DNA of 64,000 nucleotides from Glaciimonas sp. PCH181 (GTDB lineage: Bacteria > Pseudomonadota > Gammaproteobacteria > Burkholderiales > Burkholderiaceae_D): contig NZ_PYFP01000001.1 in NCBI RefSeq assembly GCF_003056055.1, forward strand, positions 186,001 to 250,000. The letters run 5' to 3'. Below the pieces are notes generated by a model. That model had not been told where the DNA came from, made no database searches, and saw only the letters and a list, made by a program, of their open reading frames with translations. The position numbers and the translations under genes were made by a program. Shown one piece after another: positions 36,876 to 47,216 of the stretch (position 1 is its first letter; each line of letters starts with the position of its first letter).

Positions 36876-37337
36876 ATGCAACTTACCAAATTCACCGATT
36901 TCGGACTCCGCGTGTTGATGTATCTGGCTGCCATCCCGGAGCAGGGACTGGTGACTGTGGGCGATCTGGCGCAACGGTTTGATATTCCCAAAAATCACCT
37001 GAATAAGGTAGTTAATCGGATGGTCAAGCAAGGCTGGATCGTCGCGACGCCGGGCCGCAATGGTGGCGTGCGCATGGCGCAAGCGCCCGAGACCTTGCAT
37101 TTAGGCGATATCTTGAGCGTGATGGAGGGGCATACGCAACTAGTCGATTGCGAACAACCACTCTGTGTATTCAAAGGAAACTGTTATTTGAAGCGCGTGC
37201 TCGATGCAGGTCAGCGTGAGTTTTATACCAATATGAATCGCTACAGTCTGGCCGAACTGGTGCAACCAGAAACCGCCGGTCCGCAAACCGCATCTATTGT
37301 GGCGCGTATGCATTTCCAGCCATCCGTCCTGCAATAG
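36876..37337 (+). CDS. nsrR: Nitric-oxide-sensing Rrf2 repressor NsrR
   Basis: NsrR is an Fe-S-cluster Rrf2-family repressor that loses DNA binding when its cluster reacts with NO. The 153-residue form starts MQLTKFTDFGLRVLMYLA, the family N-terminus; the ATG at 36876 is preferred over longer frames. The winged helix (NHLNKVVNRMVKQGWI, GRNGGVRMAQ) is followed by the cluster cysteines Cys92, Cys97 and Cys103 with spacing C-x4-C-x5-C, as in E. coli NsrR. It lies directly upstream of hmp, the main NO-detoxifying gene of its regulon. Confidence 0.94.
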   Translation: MQLTKFTDFGLRVLMYLAAIPEQGLVTVGDLAQRFDIPKNHLNKVVNRMVKQGWIVATPGRNGGVRMAQAPETLHLGDILSVMEGHTQLVDCEQPLCVFKGNCYLKRVLDAGQREFYTNMNRYSLAELVQPETAGPQTASIVARMHFQPSVLQ

Positions 37338-37394
37338 ACGTTATTTTTAGCAGTATTAAGCGCATTTCGATGTGCTGATTTTTAGTCTTAATTG

Positions 37395-37411
37395 TTGCAT
37401 TTAAAATATAA
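37395..37411. promoter_or_regulatory. NsrR-type operator before hmp
   Basis: TTGCATTTAAAATATAA fits the NsrR pattern (TGCATTT-A-AAATATA) and lies 14 bases before the hmp start codon, overlapping where a promoter or leader would be. The same motif before nsrR supports it. Confidence 0.65.
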
Positions 37412-37424
37412 CATAGGAGTTTTT

Positions 37425-38660
37425 ATGATTTCTGCCAGCGCCCGTCCGTATATTGACGCCTCTGTTCCTGTATTGCGGGAACATGGCATCGCCATTTCAA
37501 CCCGGTTTTACGCCCGCCTTTTTGAGGCGCATCCCGAGTTGAAGAATATTTTCAATATGGGCAATCAAGAAAATGGCAGTCAGCAGCAAGCGCTGGCAGG
37601 AGCCTTATTTGCCTACGCCGCCAACATCGATAACGCCGATGCGTTGACCCCGGTAATCAGCCGGATTGTGCAAAAGCACATTAGCCTTGGTATCCGCGCA
37701 GAGCACTATCCGATTGTCGGCCACAATTTACTGGCAGCCATAAGCGATGTATTGGGCGATGCTGCAACGCCGGAACTGATAGCGGCATGGGCAGAGGCTT
37801 ATGGGCTATTGGCAGACGCGTTGATCGGCGAAGAGAAAAAACAGTACGCGGCCCATCAAATTGAACCCGGGCAACAACGCGAAATGATCGTCGTCCGTAA
37901 GCAAAAAGAAAGCGAAACGATCACCTCTTTTTATTTGGAGGCTGCGGACGGTTTGCCGCTACCCTCATTTCAACCCGGTCAATACATCAGCGTAGCGACC
38001 GATGTGGCGGTATTAAATCTGAAACAATTACGTCAATATAGTTTGTCCGACGCGCCCGATCAAACCCACTGGCGCATCAGTATCAAGCGCGAAGACAAAG
38101 GCGGACAAGATCATCCAGCCGGGTTGGTATCCAATCAGCTTCATGCCAACTTGCACGTCGGCGACAAATTATGGGTTAGTCCACCTTGTGGCGATTTTGT
38201 CATGGATAAAAATGTCAGCGCGCCGCTTATCTTGATCAGCGCTGGTGTGGGCATTACGCCAATGATGAGCATGTTGCATGGCAGTTTGTGTCAGGCTCCT
38301 GCGCGTCCAGTCAATTTTTTATATGCCACGCTGAACGGGGATCATCATCCGTTGAAGGCAGAACTGCTTGCATTGCAAGCCTCACAAGAATCGCCTGACC
38401 AAAAAAATGTTCTGACCACACATTTTGCCTATGCAGTGCCATCGGCGGAAGATCACGCCATCAATGATTTTGATCAGGCCGGCTATTTGCAACTCGACCA
38501 ATTAGACCCAGCGCTGTTGCCGAAAAATGGGGATTACTATTTGTGCGGCCCAAATCCATTTATGCAAGCGCAGCGCCAGGCTTTACTAGCACGAGGGATT
38601 GCCCCACATCAGATCCGTCAGGAAGTGTTTGGTCCGGCGTTGCTGGAAAACTTACAGTAA
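37425..38660 (+). CDS. hmp: Flavohemoglobin, nitric oxide dioxygenase
   Basis: Hmp oxidises NO to nitrate with O2 and NAD(P)H. The 411-residue protein has the globin domain (about 1-140) with the proximal His85 in QKHISLGI and the distal region RFYARLFEAHPELKNIF. The FAD domain follows with RQYSLSD, and the NAD domain with ISAGVGITPMMSML and YYLCGPNPFM. The end EVFGPALL is typical. The ATG at 37425 has TAGGAG about seven bases ahead; the longer frame from 37392 would run through the NsrR-type site. Confidence 0.96.
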   Translation: MISASARPYIDASVPVLREHGIAISTRFYARLFEAHPELKNIFNMGNQENGSQQQALAGALFAYAANIDNADALTPVISRIVQKHISLGIRAEHYPIVGHNLLAAISDVLGDAATPELIAAWAEAYGLLADALIGEEKKQYAAHQIEPGQQREMIVVRKQKESETITSFYLEAADGLPLPSFQPGQYISVATDVAVLNLKQLRQYSLSDAPDQTHWRISIKREDKGGQDHPAGLVSNQLHANLHVGDKLWVSPPCGDFVMDKNVSAPLILISAGVGITPMMSMLHGSLCQAPARPVNFLYATLNGDHHPLKAELLALQASQESPDQKNVLTTHFAYAVPSAEDHAINDFDQAGYLQLDQLDPALLPKNGDYYLCGPNPFMQAQRQALLARGIAPHQIRQEVFGPALLENLQ

Positions 38661-38797
38661 TGTAATTACCGATGCTGAGCGGTCGTTGTTATCGATGTGA
38701 ACAATTGCAAAATGGCAACTGTAATAGCGGTAACAGCGTCTAAATGCGGTATCCTCGGGAGGCCATATGTCAAATTTGCCTAGTCCGAGGAACCCCT

Positions 38798-41700
38798 ATG
38801 CAAAAAGCATCAGAATTAAAAGAAGCAAAAAGCAGCGCCACGACATTTCTGGAGCTGCTTTTTTTCGTCTTCAGGTTTCTCGGAAACGCCTTTAAAACTA
38901 TGCAAAATAGACGTGTATTTGCGTTGGCAATAGCACTGCTATTTACCCAAACCGCGCAAATGGCGCAGGCAGCCGCCACCGCCAAAATTACCAGCTTTTC
39001 GCCGCAGGGAGAAATCACCCAAGTGCGTCAGGTACGTGTGAGATTTTCTGAGGCCGCGGTTAAATTTGGAGATCCTAAAGCGCCGACGCCATTTGACATT
39101 ACCTGCAAAGAAGCCGGGACAGGGCGCTGGGCCGATGACAAAAACTGGATTTATGATTTTGTGCGCGACGTGCCGCCAGGCACACGCTGCTCTTTTGCAC
39201 TGAAGCCGACCTTTGCATTGGTTTCCGGCGCCACCGTTGGCGGCAAAGCGGTATTTCAATTTAACACCGGCGGCCCCGCCGTCCTGCATGCCTATCCCTA
39301 TAGCGATAACATTGATGAAGAGCAAGTCTTCATTTTGGTCCAAAACGGCGCTGCCACCAGCGACAGCATACTCAAACACGTCTATTGCGAAGCCGAAGGT
39401 GTGCATGAGCGGATTCCCGTCAAGCTGATCAGTGGCCCGGTACGCAAAGCCTTACTCGATCAGTTCGCGGCTAAGATCAATCCGGATATCATCAGCACGG
39501 TGCAATGCCAGCAACGGCTGCCCAACGATAGCGAGGTCCGCTTAACCTGGGACAAAGGTATCGTAACGCCATCCGGCATCGCCACCACGCAGCCCCAAGT
39601 ATTCAAATTTAAAGTGCGTCCGACCTTCACCGCCAGCGTTACTTGTGAGCGCGAGAATGCTAACGCTGCCTGCGCGCCGATTTTACCGTTGCGCATTCAG
39701 CTAACATCGCCCGTCACGCGCAAGCTGGCAGAGGGCGTGACGCTGACTGGCTCAAATGGCAAGATGACGCCGTTTTTCGAAAAAAACGATACCGATGAAA
39801 CCGTCACGCAGCTTACCTTTAAGCCACCTTTTGTTGAGAAATCCGAACTCACCATTGCGCTGCCAAAAAGCTTTCAGGATGAGACTGGCCGTGAGCTATC
39901 GAATGCCAACGCGTTCCCGCTGAAAGTACGGATGGCGGACTATCCACCGCTGGCAAAATTTCCCTCTGCACCGTTTGGTATCATCGAATTGAACGCCGAC
40001 GCTACGCTGCCGGTGACGTTACGCAGTGTTGAGACCAGCATGATTGCCCGCAGCGCCAATGGCAAAATCAATCCGGGCACCGTCAGCAATCTCAAAGTAA
40101 GCGATGACCAAAGTATTATTGCTTGGCTGACCAAGCTCAATCGCTACCATGAAACCACGATTACCATCGGTAAAAAGTCGGTAGAAACCCGTGAAATCGG
40201 CTTGCTGGCAACGCAACCCGGCGCTAAAACGCTGACTTTACCGCCATCGCCGGATGCCAAAGATGGTGTGCGACCATTTGAAGTCATTGGTATTCCGCTG
40301 AAAGACCCTGGATTTTACGTCGTTGAATTAGCATCCCAAAAGCTCGGCGCTGCGTTGCTAGGCAAAGCTGCGCCGATGTTCGTGCGGACCAGCGCATTAG
40401 TCACTAATTTATCGGTCCATGTCAAAATTGGTCGCCAAAATGGCGCGGTATGGGTTACCACGCTAGACAACGCCAAACCGGTTAGTGACGCCGATGTCCG
40501 GATCGCGAACTGCCTCGGCACTGAACTCTGGCGCGGCAAAACGAACAAGCTTGGCGTTGCGATGGTGCCGGAATTTCCTGAAGATGAATGCCGTAGTCGG
40601 AGTATGGGCGAACCGGGTCAAATCGATGGCCTCTTTGTCAGCGCCCGCAAAACCGATGAAAAAGGTCGTGCAGATATGGCCTTTGCGCTCACTTCCTGGA
40701 ACAGCGGCATTGAATCCTGGCGTTTCAATTTGCCGACCGAAAGTGGTAAATCGGCGACGGTACGGGCCCAAACCGTGTTTGACCGTACGTTGTTTCGCGC
40801 GGGTGAAACTGTCTCGATGAAGCACGTATTGCGCACTGAAACGATGCAAGGCTTTGGCTTACTTCCAAAAGATGAATTGCCTACCCGGATGCGGATTACG
40901 CATCAAGGCAGCGGTCAGGAATTTCAATTCCCATTGACATGGCGTGGACAAAAAAATGCGGAGTCGGTATTCACGATTCCTAAAGAAGCCAAGCTGGGCC
41001 GCTATGAAGTCGTCCTCGATAGCGGAACAGTCAAGAGCAACGTCAATAACGATAGCAGTGATGCGAATCAGGATAATGATAGTGATGCTGAAGGGCCGCG
41101 TAGCTATAGCACGGGCAGTTTTCGGGTGGAAGAATTCCGTTTGCCATTGCTGCAAGGACGGATTACGCCACCGAAGAGTTTAATTGCGCCTAAAGACGTG
41201 CCGCTAGATGTGCAACTGAATTACCTCAACGGCGGCGGTGCTGCCGGTCAGTCGGTTCATATCACCAGTTTGCTACGGGGTAAGGCGATCAGCTTTGCAG
41301 CCTACGATAGCTATTCTTTTGTTGCTAACCCCAGCGCTGGTAACGGTGACCATACCGATGGTGATAATGGCGCTGACGATCAAAAAATTGTGGCCGATAA
41401 ATTGCCCGTAACGCTGGACAAAAATGGCGGTGGCAAAACGACAATCAAAGAATTACCCGCGATTACCACGCCTAAAGAATTGCTGACCGAAATGACCTAC
41501 GCCGATCCGAATGGCGAAATTCAAACTGTCTCCAGCGTGACGCCCGTGTGGCCATCGGCAATCATTGTCGGATTGAAAGCGGGCGAGTGGATATCGGTCA
41601 AGAAAAAACTAACTTTGACTGCGGTTGCTCTAAATCCTGCCGGTCAGCCTCAAGTTGGCGTGCCGATTGAAATTAGCGGCCGTTCCAAGCAAACCAATTC

Positions 41701-44700
41701 CCATCGCAAGCGCATGGTAGGTGGCTTCTATGCGTATGAAAACACCACCACCGCCACTGATTTAGGTCCGCTTTGTTCCGGCAAGACGGACGCACGTGGA
41801 TTGATGATCTGCGTTATTGAATTGTCAGAAGCAGGTAATGTCGAGCTAACTGCGAAAGGCCAGGATGGCAGCGGCAGAGCCGCGTTAGCCACCAGCTCGG
41901 TCTGGGTAACCAAGCAGGGCGAACTCTGGTTCGATGGCGAAAATCAGGATCGCATCGACATCTTGCCCGAGAAAAAACATTACCAGGCTGGTGAAACCGC
42001 CAAGTTTCAAGTCCGCATGCCGTTTCGCTATGCGACCGCGCTGATTGCGGTTGAACGTGAAGGCGTCATAGAAACTGAAGTCGTACAACTGAACGGACAA
42101 GATCCCACTTTTAGTTTGCCCGTCAAAGCCAGTTACGGCCCGAATGTTTTTGTCTCGGTATTGGCAGTACGTGGCCGCATGCGCGATGTGCCGTGGTATT
42201 CGTTCTTTACCTGGGGGTGGAAAGAACCGTTGAACTGGTGGAGCGAATTCAAAGAATATCAAGCGCCTAGCGCGACGGTCGATTTAGCCAAGCCAGCCTA
42301 TAAATTTGGTATCGCTGAAATCATGGTCGGCACCGCCGGCAATCAACTGGCCGTGATCGTTAAAGCGGATCAGCCCAGCTATCCGATTCGTAGCATTGCC
42401 AAGATGACGATTCAAGTTAATCTGCCGAATGGCAAACCGGCTGCCGGTGCTGAAATTGCCGTGGCCGCAGTCGATGAGGCGCTGCTGGAACTAGAGCCGA
42501 ACAGAAGCTGGGACTTGCTGGGGGCCATGCTACAACGCCGTAGTTATGGCGTAGAAACCTCGACCGCGCAGATGCAGGTAGTCGGCAAGCGCCATTACGG
42601 TCGCAAAGCCATGCCCGCTGGCGGCGGCGGTGGTAAATCGCCCACCCGTGAATTGTTTGATACCTTGCTTCTGTGGAAGCCGGTGGTCGTACTGGATGCC
42701 AATGGGCGCGCGCAGATTGACGTGCCTTTGAACGATGCGCTGACCAGTTTCAAGATAGTCGCCGTCGCGCAAAGTGGCGATAACTTATTCGGCACCGGCG
42801 CTGTCAGCATACGCTCGACGCAGGATCTGCAATTGATTTCCGGCTTGCCGCCATTGGTCCGTGAAGGCGATATTTTTAGCGCAATGGTAACGGTACGCAA
42901 CACCACCACAAGGGCGATGCAAGTAAATGCCACTGCGCAGCTAACTGCCAATGTGGCCGCAAGCATCGCGCCATTACCGCCTCAAAACCTGAGTATCCCC
43001 GCTGGAGAATCGCGTGAGATTATCTGGCCGGTAACCGCCCCTGCGGATGTCGGGCAATTGCAATGGGAAATCAACGCGCAGGAGCAAGGCGGCCCCAAAG
43101 TAAAGGACAGCATCAAGTTCACGCAGCGCGTGGTGCCAGCGGTGCCTGTGACGGTGCAGCAAGCCACATTGTTCCAGCTCGATAAGTTATTTACGCTGCC
43201 AGTATCGCGTCCGGCGGATGCACTGCCGGGTCGGGGCGGATTGGCGATATCGCTGTCGCCGTCATTGGCAGCTAACAACGCAGGATTGCAGCGGTACTTT
43301 ACGGAATACCCGTTCTCTTGTCTGGAGCAACAAGCCTCGCGTGCGATCGGTCTGCGCGATGATGTGCAATGGAAAAAAGTCGTAAATGATTTGCCGACCT
43401 ATCTCGATACCGATGGTCTGGCCTATTACTATCCGCCAACAGAACGTAATGCTGGCCGTGGCAGCGATACTCTGACTGCATACTTGCTGGCGGTAACGCA
43501 AGAATCCGGCTTTGCGATTCCACAGCAAAGTCGCGACAAAATGCTGGACGGTTTGACGGCTTTTGTCGAAGGCAAAATCACGCGTGATTTCTGGTCGCCT
43601 AAAAAGGATCTGGACGTGCGCAAATTATCAGCGCTAGAAGCGCTCTCGCGCTATGACCGTGCCCGGCCAGCCATGTTAGGTTCAATTCAGTTGTCGCCAA
43701 ACCTATGGCCGACTTCAGCGGTATTGGACTGGATCAACATTCTGCAACGCGTGCCCAGCATTCCAGAGCATGCCAAACGCCTTGCTGAAGCCGATCAGAT
43801 TTTGCGTGCGCGCTTGAATTATCAAGGAACGCGGATGGGTTTCTCTACTGAAAGCAGCGATTATTGGTGGTGGTTAATGACGGGCGGTGATGTCAATGCC
43901 ACGCGATTGGTACTTACCGTCATTGACAATCTGGCCTGGAAAGACGACATGCCGAAATTGATCAATGGTGCGATTCAACGCCAGTCACGCGGTCATTGGG
44001 CGACCACGACGGCTAATCTATGGGGCAGTCTGGCGTTGCAAAAATTCTCGCAAAAATTTGAATCTGAAAAGGTTGCTGGAACTACCAAAGTCGCTGTAGA
44101 GCAGGGTGCCAATGTTACCGCCAGCCAAAATTATGCGTGGCCTGCAACGCCGCCGACCGCTGGCGGCAAACTCCAAATGCCGTGGCCGACTTCCTCTGCG
44201 CCAACGGAAATGAAACTCACGCATACCGGCAGTGGCGCACCGTGGATTACCGTGCAAAGTCTGGCAGCGGTGATACTCAAAAAACCATTCTCCAGCGGCT
44301 ATCAGATCAATAAAACCATCGTCCCGGTAGAGCAAAAGGAAAAAGGAAAATACAGCCGTGGCGATGTCATGCAAGTCAATCTTGAAGTCGATGCGCAGAC
44401 CGATATGACATGGGTTGTGGTTACTGACCCTATCCCGGCTGGCGCAACATTGCTCGGCTCCGGTCTTGGGCGCGATTCGGCCATCGCCACCACTAGCGAG
44501 CGACTCAGCAGCAGCGCATCGATGGTGTACGAAGAACGTAGTTTTGAAGCGTTCCGTAGTTATTACGAATACGTCCCGAAAGGAAAATTTACGATGACGT
44601 ACACTTTCCGTATCAACAATCCTGGTGAGTTTAATTTGCCGCCGACTCGGGTTGAAGCGATGTACGCGCCGGAAATGTTTGGAGAAAGTCCTAATCCGAA

Positions 44701-44716
44701 ATGGACGGTGAAGTGA
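38798..44716 (+). CDS. yfhM: Bacterial alpha-2-macroglobulin-like protein (YfhM type)
   Basis: A giant periplasmic protein (1972 residues from this ATG) of the bacterial alpha-2-macroglobulin family, thought to trap attacking proteases and protect the envelope together with PBP1C. The thioester motif CLEQ is intact in YPFSCLEQQASRAIGL (Cys1508). Macroglobulin-like domains and the bait-region segment precede it, and the complement-like helical domain follows. Length exceeds E. coli YfhM (about 1650). The ATG at 38798 has GAGGAACCCCT upstream, but a second ATG at 38900 starts an ordinary signal peptide (MQNRRVFALAIALLF, then TQTAQMAQA), so the first 34 residues may be a leader or an extra membrane anchor. 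Confidence 0.92.
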   Translation: MQKASELKEAKSSATTFLELLFFVFRFLGNAFKTMQNRRVFALAIALLFTQTAQMAQAAATAKITSFSPQGEITQVRQVRVRFSEAAVKFGDPKAPTPFDITCKEAGTGRWADDKNWIYDFVRDVPPGTRCSFALKPTFALVSGATVGGKAVFQFNTGGPAVLHAYPYSDNIDEEQVFILVQNGAATSDSILKHVYCEAEGVHERIPVKLISGPVRKALLDQFAAKINPDIISTVQCQQRLPNDSEVRLTWDKGIVTPSGIATTQPQVFKFKVRPTFTASVTCERENANAACAPILPLRIQLTSPVTRKLAEGVTLTGSNGKMTPFFEKNDTDETVTQLTFKPPFVEKSELTIALPKSFQDETGRELSNANAFPLKVRMADYPPLAKFPSAPFGIIELNADATLPVTLRSVETSMIARSANGKINPGTVSNLKVSDDQSIIAWLTKLNRYHETTITIGKKSVETREIGLLATQPGAKTLTLPPSPDAKDGVRPFEVIGIPLKDPGFYVVELASQKLGAALLGKAAPMFVRTSALVTNLSVHVKIGRQNGAVWVTTLDNAKPVSDADVRIANCLGTELWRGKTNKLGVAMVPEFPEDECRSRSMGEPGQIDGLFVSARKTDEKGRADMAFALTSWNSGIESWRFNLPTESGKSATVRAQTVFDRTLFRAGETVSMKHVLRTETMQGFGLLPKDELPTRMRITHQGSGQEFQFPLTWRGQKNAESVFTIPKEAKLGRYEVVLDSGTVKSNVNNDSSDANQDNDSDAEGPRSYSTGSFRVEEFRLPLLQGRITPPKSLIAPKDVPLDVQLNYLNGGGAAGQSVHITSLLRGKAISFAAYDSYSFVANPSAGNGDHTDGDNGADDQKIVADKLPVTLDKNGGGKTTIKELPAITTPKELLTEMTYADPNGEIQTVSSVTPVWPSAIIVGLKAGEWISVKKKLTLTAVALNPAGQPQVGVPIEISGRSKQTNSHRKRMVGGFYAYENTTTATDLGPLCSGKTDARGLMICVIELSEAGNVELTAKGQDGSGRAALATSSVWVTKQGELWFDGENQDRIDILPEKKHYQAGETAKFQVRMPFRYATALIAVEREGVIETEVVQLNGQDPTFSLPVKASYGPNVFVSVLAVRGRMRDVPWYSFFTWGWKEPLNWWSEFKEYQAPSATVDLAKPAYKFGIAEIMVGTAGNQLAVIVKADQPSYPIRSIAKMTIQVNLPNGKPAAGAEIAVAAVDEALLELEPNRSWDLLGAMLQRRSYGVETSTAQMQVVGKRHYGRKAMPAGGGGGKSPTRELFDTLLLWKPVVVLDANGRAQIDVPLNDALTSFKIVAVAQSGDNLFGTGAVSIRSTQDLQLISGLPPLVREGDIFSAMVTVRNTTTRAMQVNATAQLTANVAASIAPLPPQNLSIPAGESREIIWPVTAPADVGQLQWEINAQEQGGPKVKDSIKFTQRVVPAVPVTVQQATLFQLDKLFTLPVSRPADALPGRGGLAISLSPSLAANNAGLQRYFTEYPFSCLEQQASRAIGLRDDVQWKKVVNDLPTYLDTDGLAYYYPPTERNAGRGSDTLTAYLLAVTQESGFAIPQQSRDKMLDGLTAFVEGKITRDFWSPKKDLDVRKLSALEALSRYDRARPAMLGSIQLSPNLWPTSAVLDWINILQRVPSIPEHAKRLAEADQILRARLNYQGTRMGFSTESSDYWWWLMTGGDVNATRLVLTVIDNLAWKDDMPKLINGAIQRQSRGHWATTTANLWGSLALQKFSQKFESEKVAGTTKVAVEQGANVTASQNYAWPATPPTAGGKLQMPWPTSSAPTEMKLTHTGSGAPWITVQSLAAVILKKPFSSGYQINKTIVPVEQKEKGKYSRGDVMQVNLEVDAQTDMTWVVVTDPIPAGATLLGSGLGRDSAIATTSERLSSSASMVYEERSFEAFRSYYEYVPKGKFTMTYTFRINNPGEFNLPPTRVEAMYAPEMFGESPNPKWTVK

Positions 44717-47001
44717 TCGGAAACATGCGCACTGCGCGCCATATCAGACGGTTGTCATTAGTCGTTGTGCTGTTATTGGGAAGCAGCGCAGCGCAGGTGC
44801 AGGCGCTGCAAAGCTTTGCAGAGGTCCAGCGCGCGTTTCCCTCGTCCGAAGCCAATCTGCTGGATCGCAAAGGCGAATTGTTGCAGCAGATACGCTTGAA
44901 TCCGCATGAACGTCGCTTGTCATGGGTCAGTCTTGAAGACATCTCACCCGCCTTGCGCAACGCCTTAATCGCCTCCGAAGATAAACGCTTCTATCAACAC
45001 AGCGGTGTCGATTGGAGCGCGGTTGCGGCGGCTGCATGGGGCAATCTCTGGAGCACCAAAACCCGCGGCGCATCCACCATCACCATGCAATTGGCAGGTT
45101 TGTTGGATGACGATTTGCGTCGTCGCAACGCACCGCGTTCAATGACACAAAAAATGTCGCAAGTCGTTGTCGCCCAATGGCTGGAGCAGCGCTGGCGTAA
45201 AGATCAAATCCTTGAAGCTTATTTAAATCTGGTCAGTTTTCGTGGCGAATTAGTTGGTCTGCACGCCTTGTCTCGCGTCTTATTCGACAAACATCCCAGC
45301 GGTTTAAATCAGCGTGAAGCAGCGATTGCGGTAGCGCTGATTCGTGGGCCCAATGCCACCCCCGTCCGCGTCGCGCAACGTGCTTGTCGTATTTTGACCG
45401 ATCAAAATGCCGCACAAGAATGCAAAGGGTTAGAAGGCTTTACGTTGCTGGCGCTAGCCCGCACCGGCTCGAACTCTGAAGTAATTGTCACTACCACTGC
45501 GCCGCAATTAGCGCCGCATCTGGCCCGAAAACTTCTCAAAACGCCGGGCCTGACAGTACGCTCAACGCTTGATGCTGGTGTCCAGCGTTTTGCCAACGCA
45601 GCATTGCGCCGGCAATTGGCCTCGCTGGTTGAGCGCAATATTGAAGACGGCGCAATCATCGCTATCGATAATGCCAGCGGTGATGTGTTGGCGTGGGTTG
45701 GCTCCAGCGGATCGTTTTCTAACGCCGCTGATGTCGATGGTGTGGTCGCCTTGCGTCAAGCTGGCTCGACCTTAAAGCCGTTTTTGTATGAATTGGCGAT
45801 TGAAAAAAAATGGATGACGGCTGCCTCGATTTTGAATGATGCCGCCATCAATTTGCCCACCGCCAGCGGCCTTTATATTCCACAAAATTACGACAAGCAA
45901 TTTAAAGGTCTGGTCAGCCTGCGCACAGCATTAGGATCATCCCTGAATATTCCGGCAGTACGAACGCTGGTTACCGTCACACCAACAACTTTTTTTGGAC
46001 GCCTGCAAAATCTTGGGTTTCAACTGCGAGAATCGGGCGATTTTTATGGCTACAGTCTGGCACTCGGCAGTGCTGATGTCAGTTTGCTAGCGCTTACCAA
46101 TGCCTATCGTGCGCTGGCTAATCAAGGCCAATACAGCGGTGTGCGGACAGCATTGAGCGATCCACCGATAAAAATGCGCAATGTCATGATGCCGGGCGCA
46201 GCGTTTATCATCGGCGATATTCTGGCAGATCGCAGCGCCCGTGCCCGCACTTTCGGACTGGAAAGTGCGCTCTCCACGCGGGTCTGGGCTGCTGTCAAAA
46301 CCGGTACTTCCAAAGATATGCGCGACAACTGGGCCGTCGGCTATTCTGATCGGTATACCGTCGGCGTTTGGGTCGGCAATGCATCAGGTTTGCCAATGTG
46401 GGACGTATCCGGCGTGACTGGCGCTGCGCCGATCTGGCAAGAGGTGATGGAATATCTCCACGCCCGCCAGCAGACACGGCAACACATCCCGCAAATGCCT
46501 GCGGGCGTGGTCGAGCAGGACATCCGCTATCAAGACAAAATCGAAGCGCCGCGCAAAGAATATTTTCTGGTAGGCACCGAACAAAGCCTGATTACCACTG
46601 CTAAATCCGATGATATCAGTATCGCCATCCGCTATCCAACTCCGGGAATGTTAGTCGCGCTAGACCCCGATATCCCGCCGGACCGGCAACGCCTGCGTTT
46701 CGCTGCGGATGGATTAAGTAAGGGTTATTGGAGACTGGATGGGAAATTATTAGCACTGCCGAAGTGTATAGAAAACACCTCAAAAAAAGGGTGTAAATCC
46801 AGCGTTTTGCCGGCATCACAATTAGCGTTTGACTGGATGCCATGGCCGGGCAGGCATACGCTGGAGTTGCTCGACAGTAATCATGCAGTCGTCGATCAGG
46901 TAAAGTTTGAAGTACGTGGCGCGGTCGAAAAAGCGCCAGAGCAGCTAAGACATGCATCTGACAAGAAAATAATTTACCCATCAAAAAATCAACCGTCGTA
47001 A
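44701..47001 (+). CDS. pbpC: Penicillin-binding protein 1C
   Basis: PBP1C is a bifunctional class A penicillin-binding protein. In 766 residues it has a short N-terminal membrane anchor (RRLSLVVVLLLGSSAAQV), the glycosyltransferase domain with SEDKRFYQHSGVDW and STITMQLAGLL, and the transpeptidase domain with Ser356 in GSTLKPF and VKTGTSKDMRDNWAVG. The C-terminal BiPBP_C domain is present. The frame overlaps the macroglobulin gene's end by 16 bases; an ATG at 44725, just after that stop, is an alternative start. The yfhM-pbpC pairing is well known and implies joint envelope defence or repair. Confidence 0.94.
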   Translation: MDGEVIGNMRTARHIRRLSLVVVLLLGSSAAQVQALQSFAEVQRAFPSSEANLLDRKGELLQQIRLNPHERRLSWVSLEDISPALRNALIASEDKRFYQHSGVDWSAVAAAAWGNLWSTKTRGASTITMQLAGLLDDDLRRRNAPRSMTQKMSQVVVAQWLEQRWRKDQILEAYLNLVSFRGELVGLHALSRVLFDKHPSGLNQREAAIAVALIRGPNATPVRVAQRACRILTDQNAAQECKGLEGFTLLALARTGSNSEVIVTTTAPQLAPHLARKLLKTPGLTVRSTLDAGVQRFANAALRRQLASLVERNIEDGAIIAIDNASGDVLAWVGSSGSFSNAADVDGVVALRQAGSTLKPFLYELAIEKKWMTAASILNDAAINLPTASGLYIPQNYDKQFKGLVSLRTALGSSLNIPAVRTLVTVTPTTFFGRLQNLGFQLRESGDFYGYSLALGSADVSLLALTNAYRALANQGQYSGVRTALSDPPIKMRNVMMPGAAFIIGDILADRSARARTFGLESALSTRVWAAVKTGTSKDMRDNWAVGYSDRYTVGVWVGNASGLPMWDVSGVTGAAPIWQEVMEYLHARQQTRQHIPQMPAGVVEQDIRYQDKIEAPRKEYFLVGTEQSLITTAKSDDISIAIRYPTPGMLVALDPDIPPDRQRLRFAADGLSKGYWRLDGKLLALPKCIENTSKKGCKSSVLPASQLAFDWMPWPGRHTLELLDSNHAVVDQVKFEVRGAVEKAPEQLRHASDKKIIYPSKNQPS

Positions 47002-47216
47002 TCGCGTCGTAATCCGTATTCACAGCATCTTCATCTTAAGTATCAATAAGATAGCTTAAATAATAGTAAAATCTTTCAGCGCCATAGTTTCCTCAATGTA
47101 ATAAGTATGCATTTAATCGGAGTGGCGCAAGCGCTGAGTTTGATTGCCAGGCGGTGGCGTGTAATGAAATAAATGGCATCAAACAGCCTATCCCGGCAAG
47201 CAAAGCGACTGCATCC

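Noticed and set aside
38770..44493. Many open frames antisense to the macroglobulin gene
   Set aside because: They are by-products of codon usage in the long sense gene; none has signals of its own.
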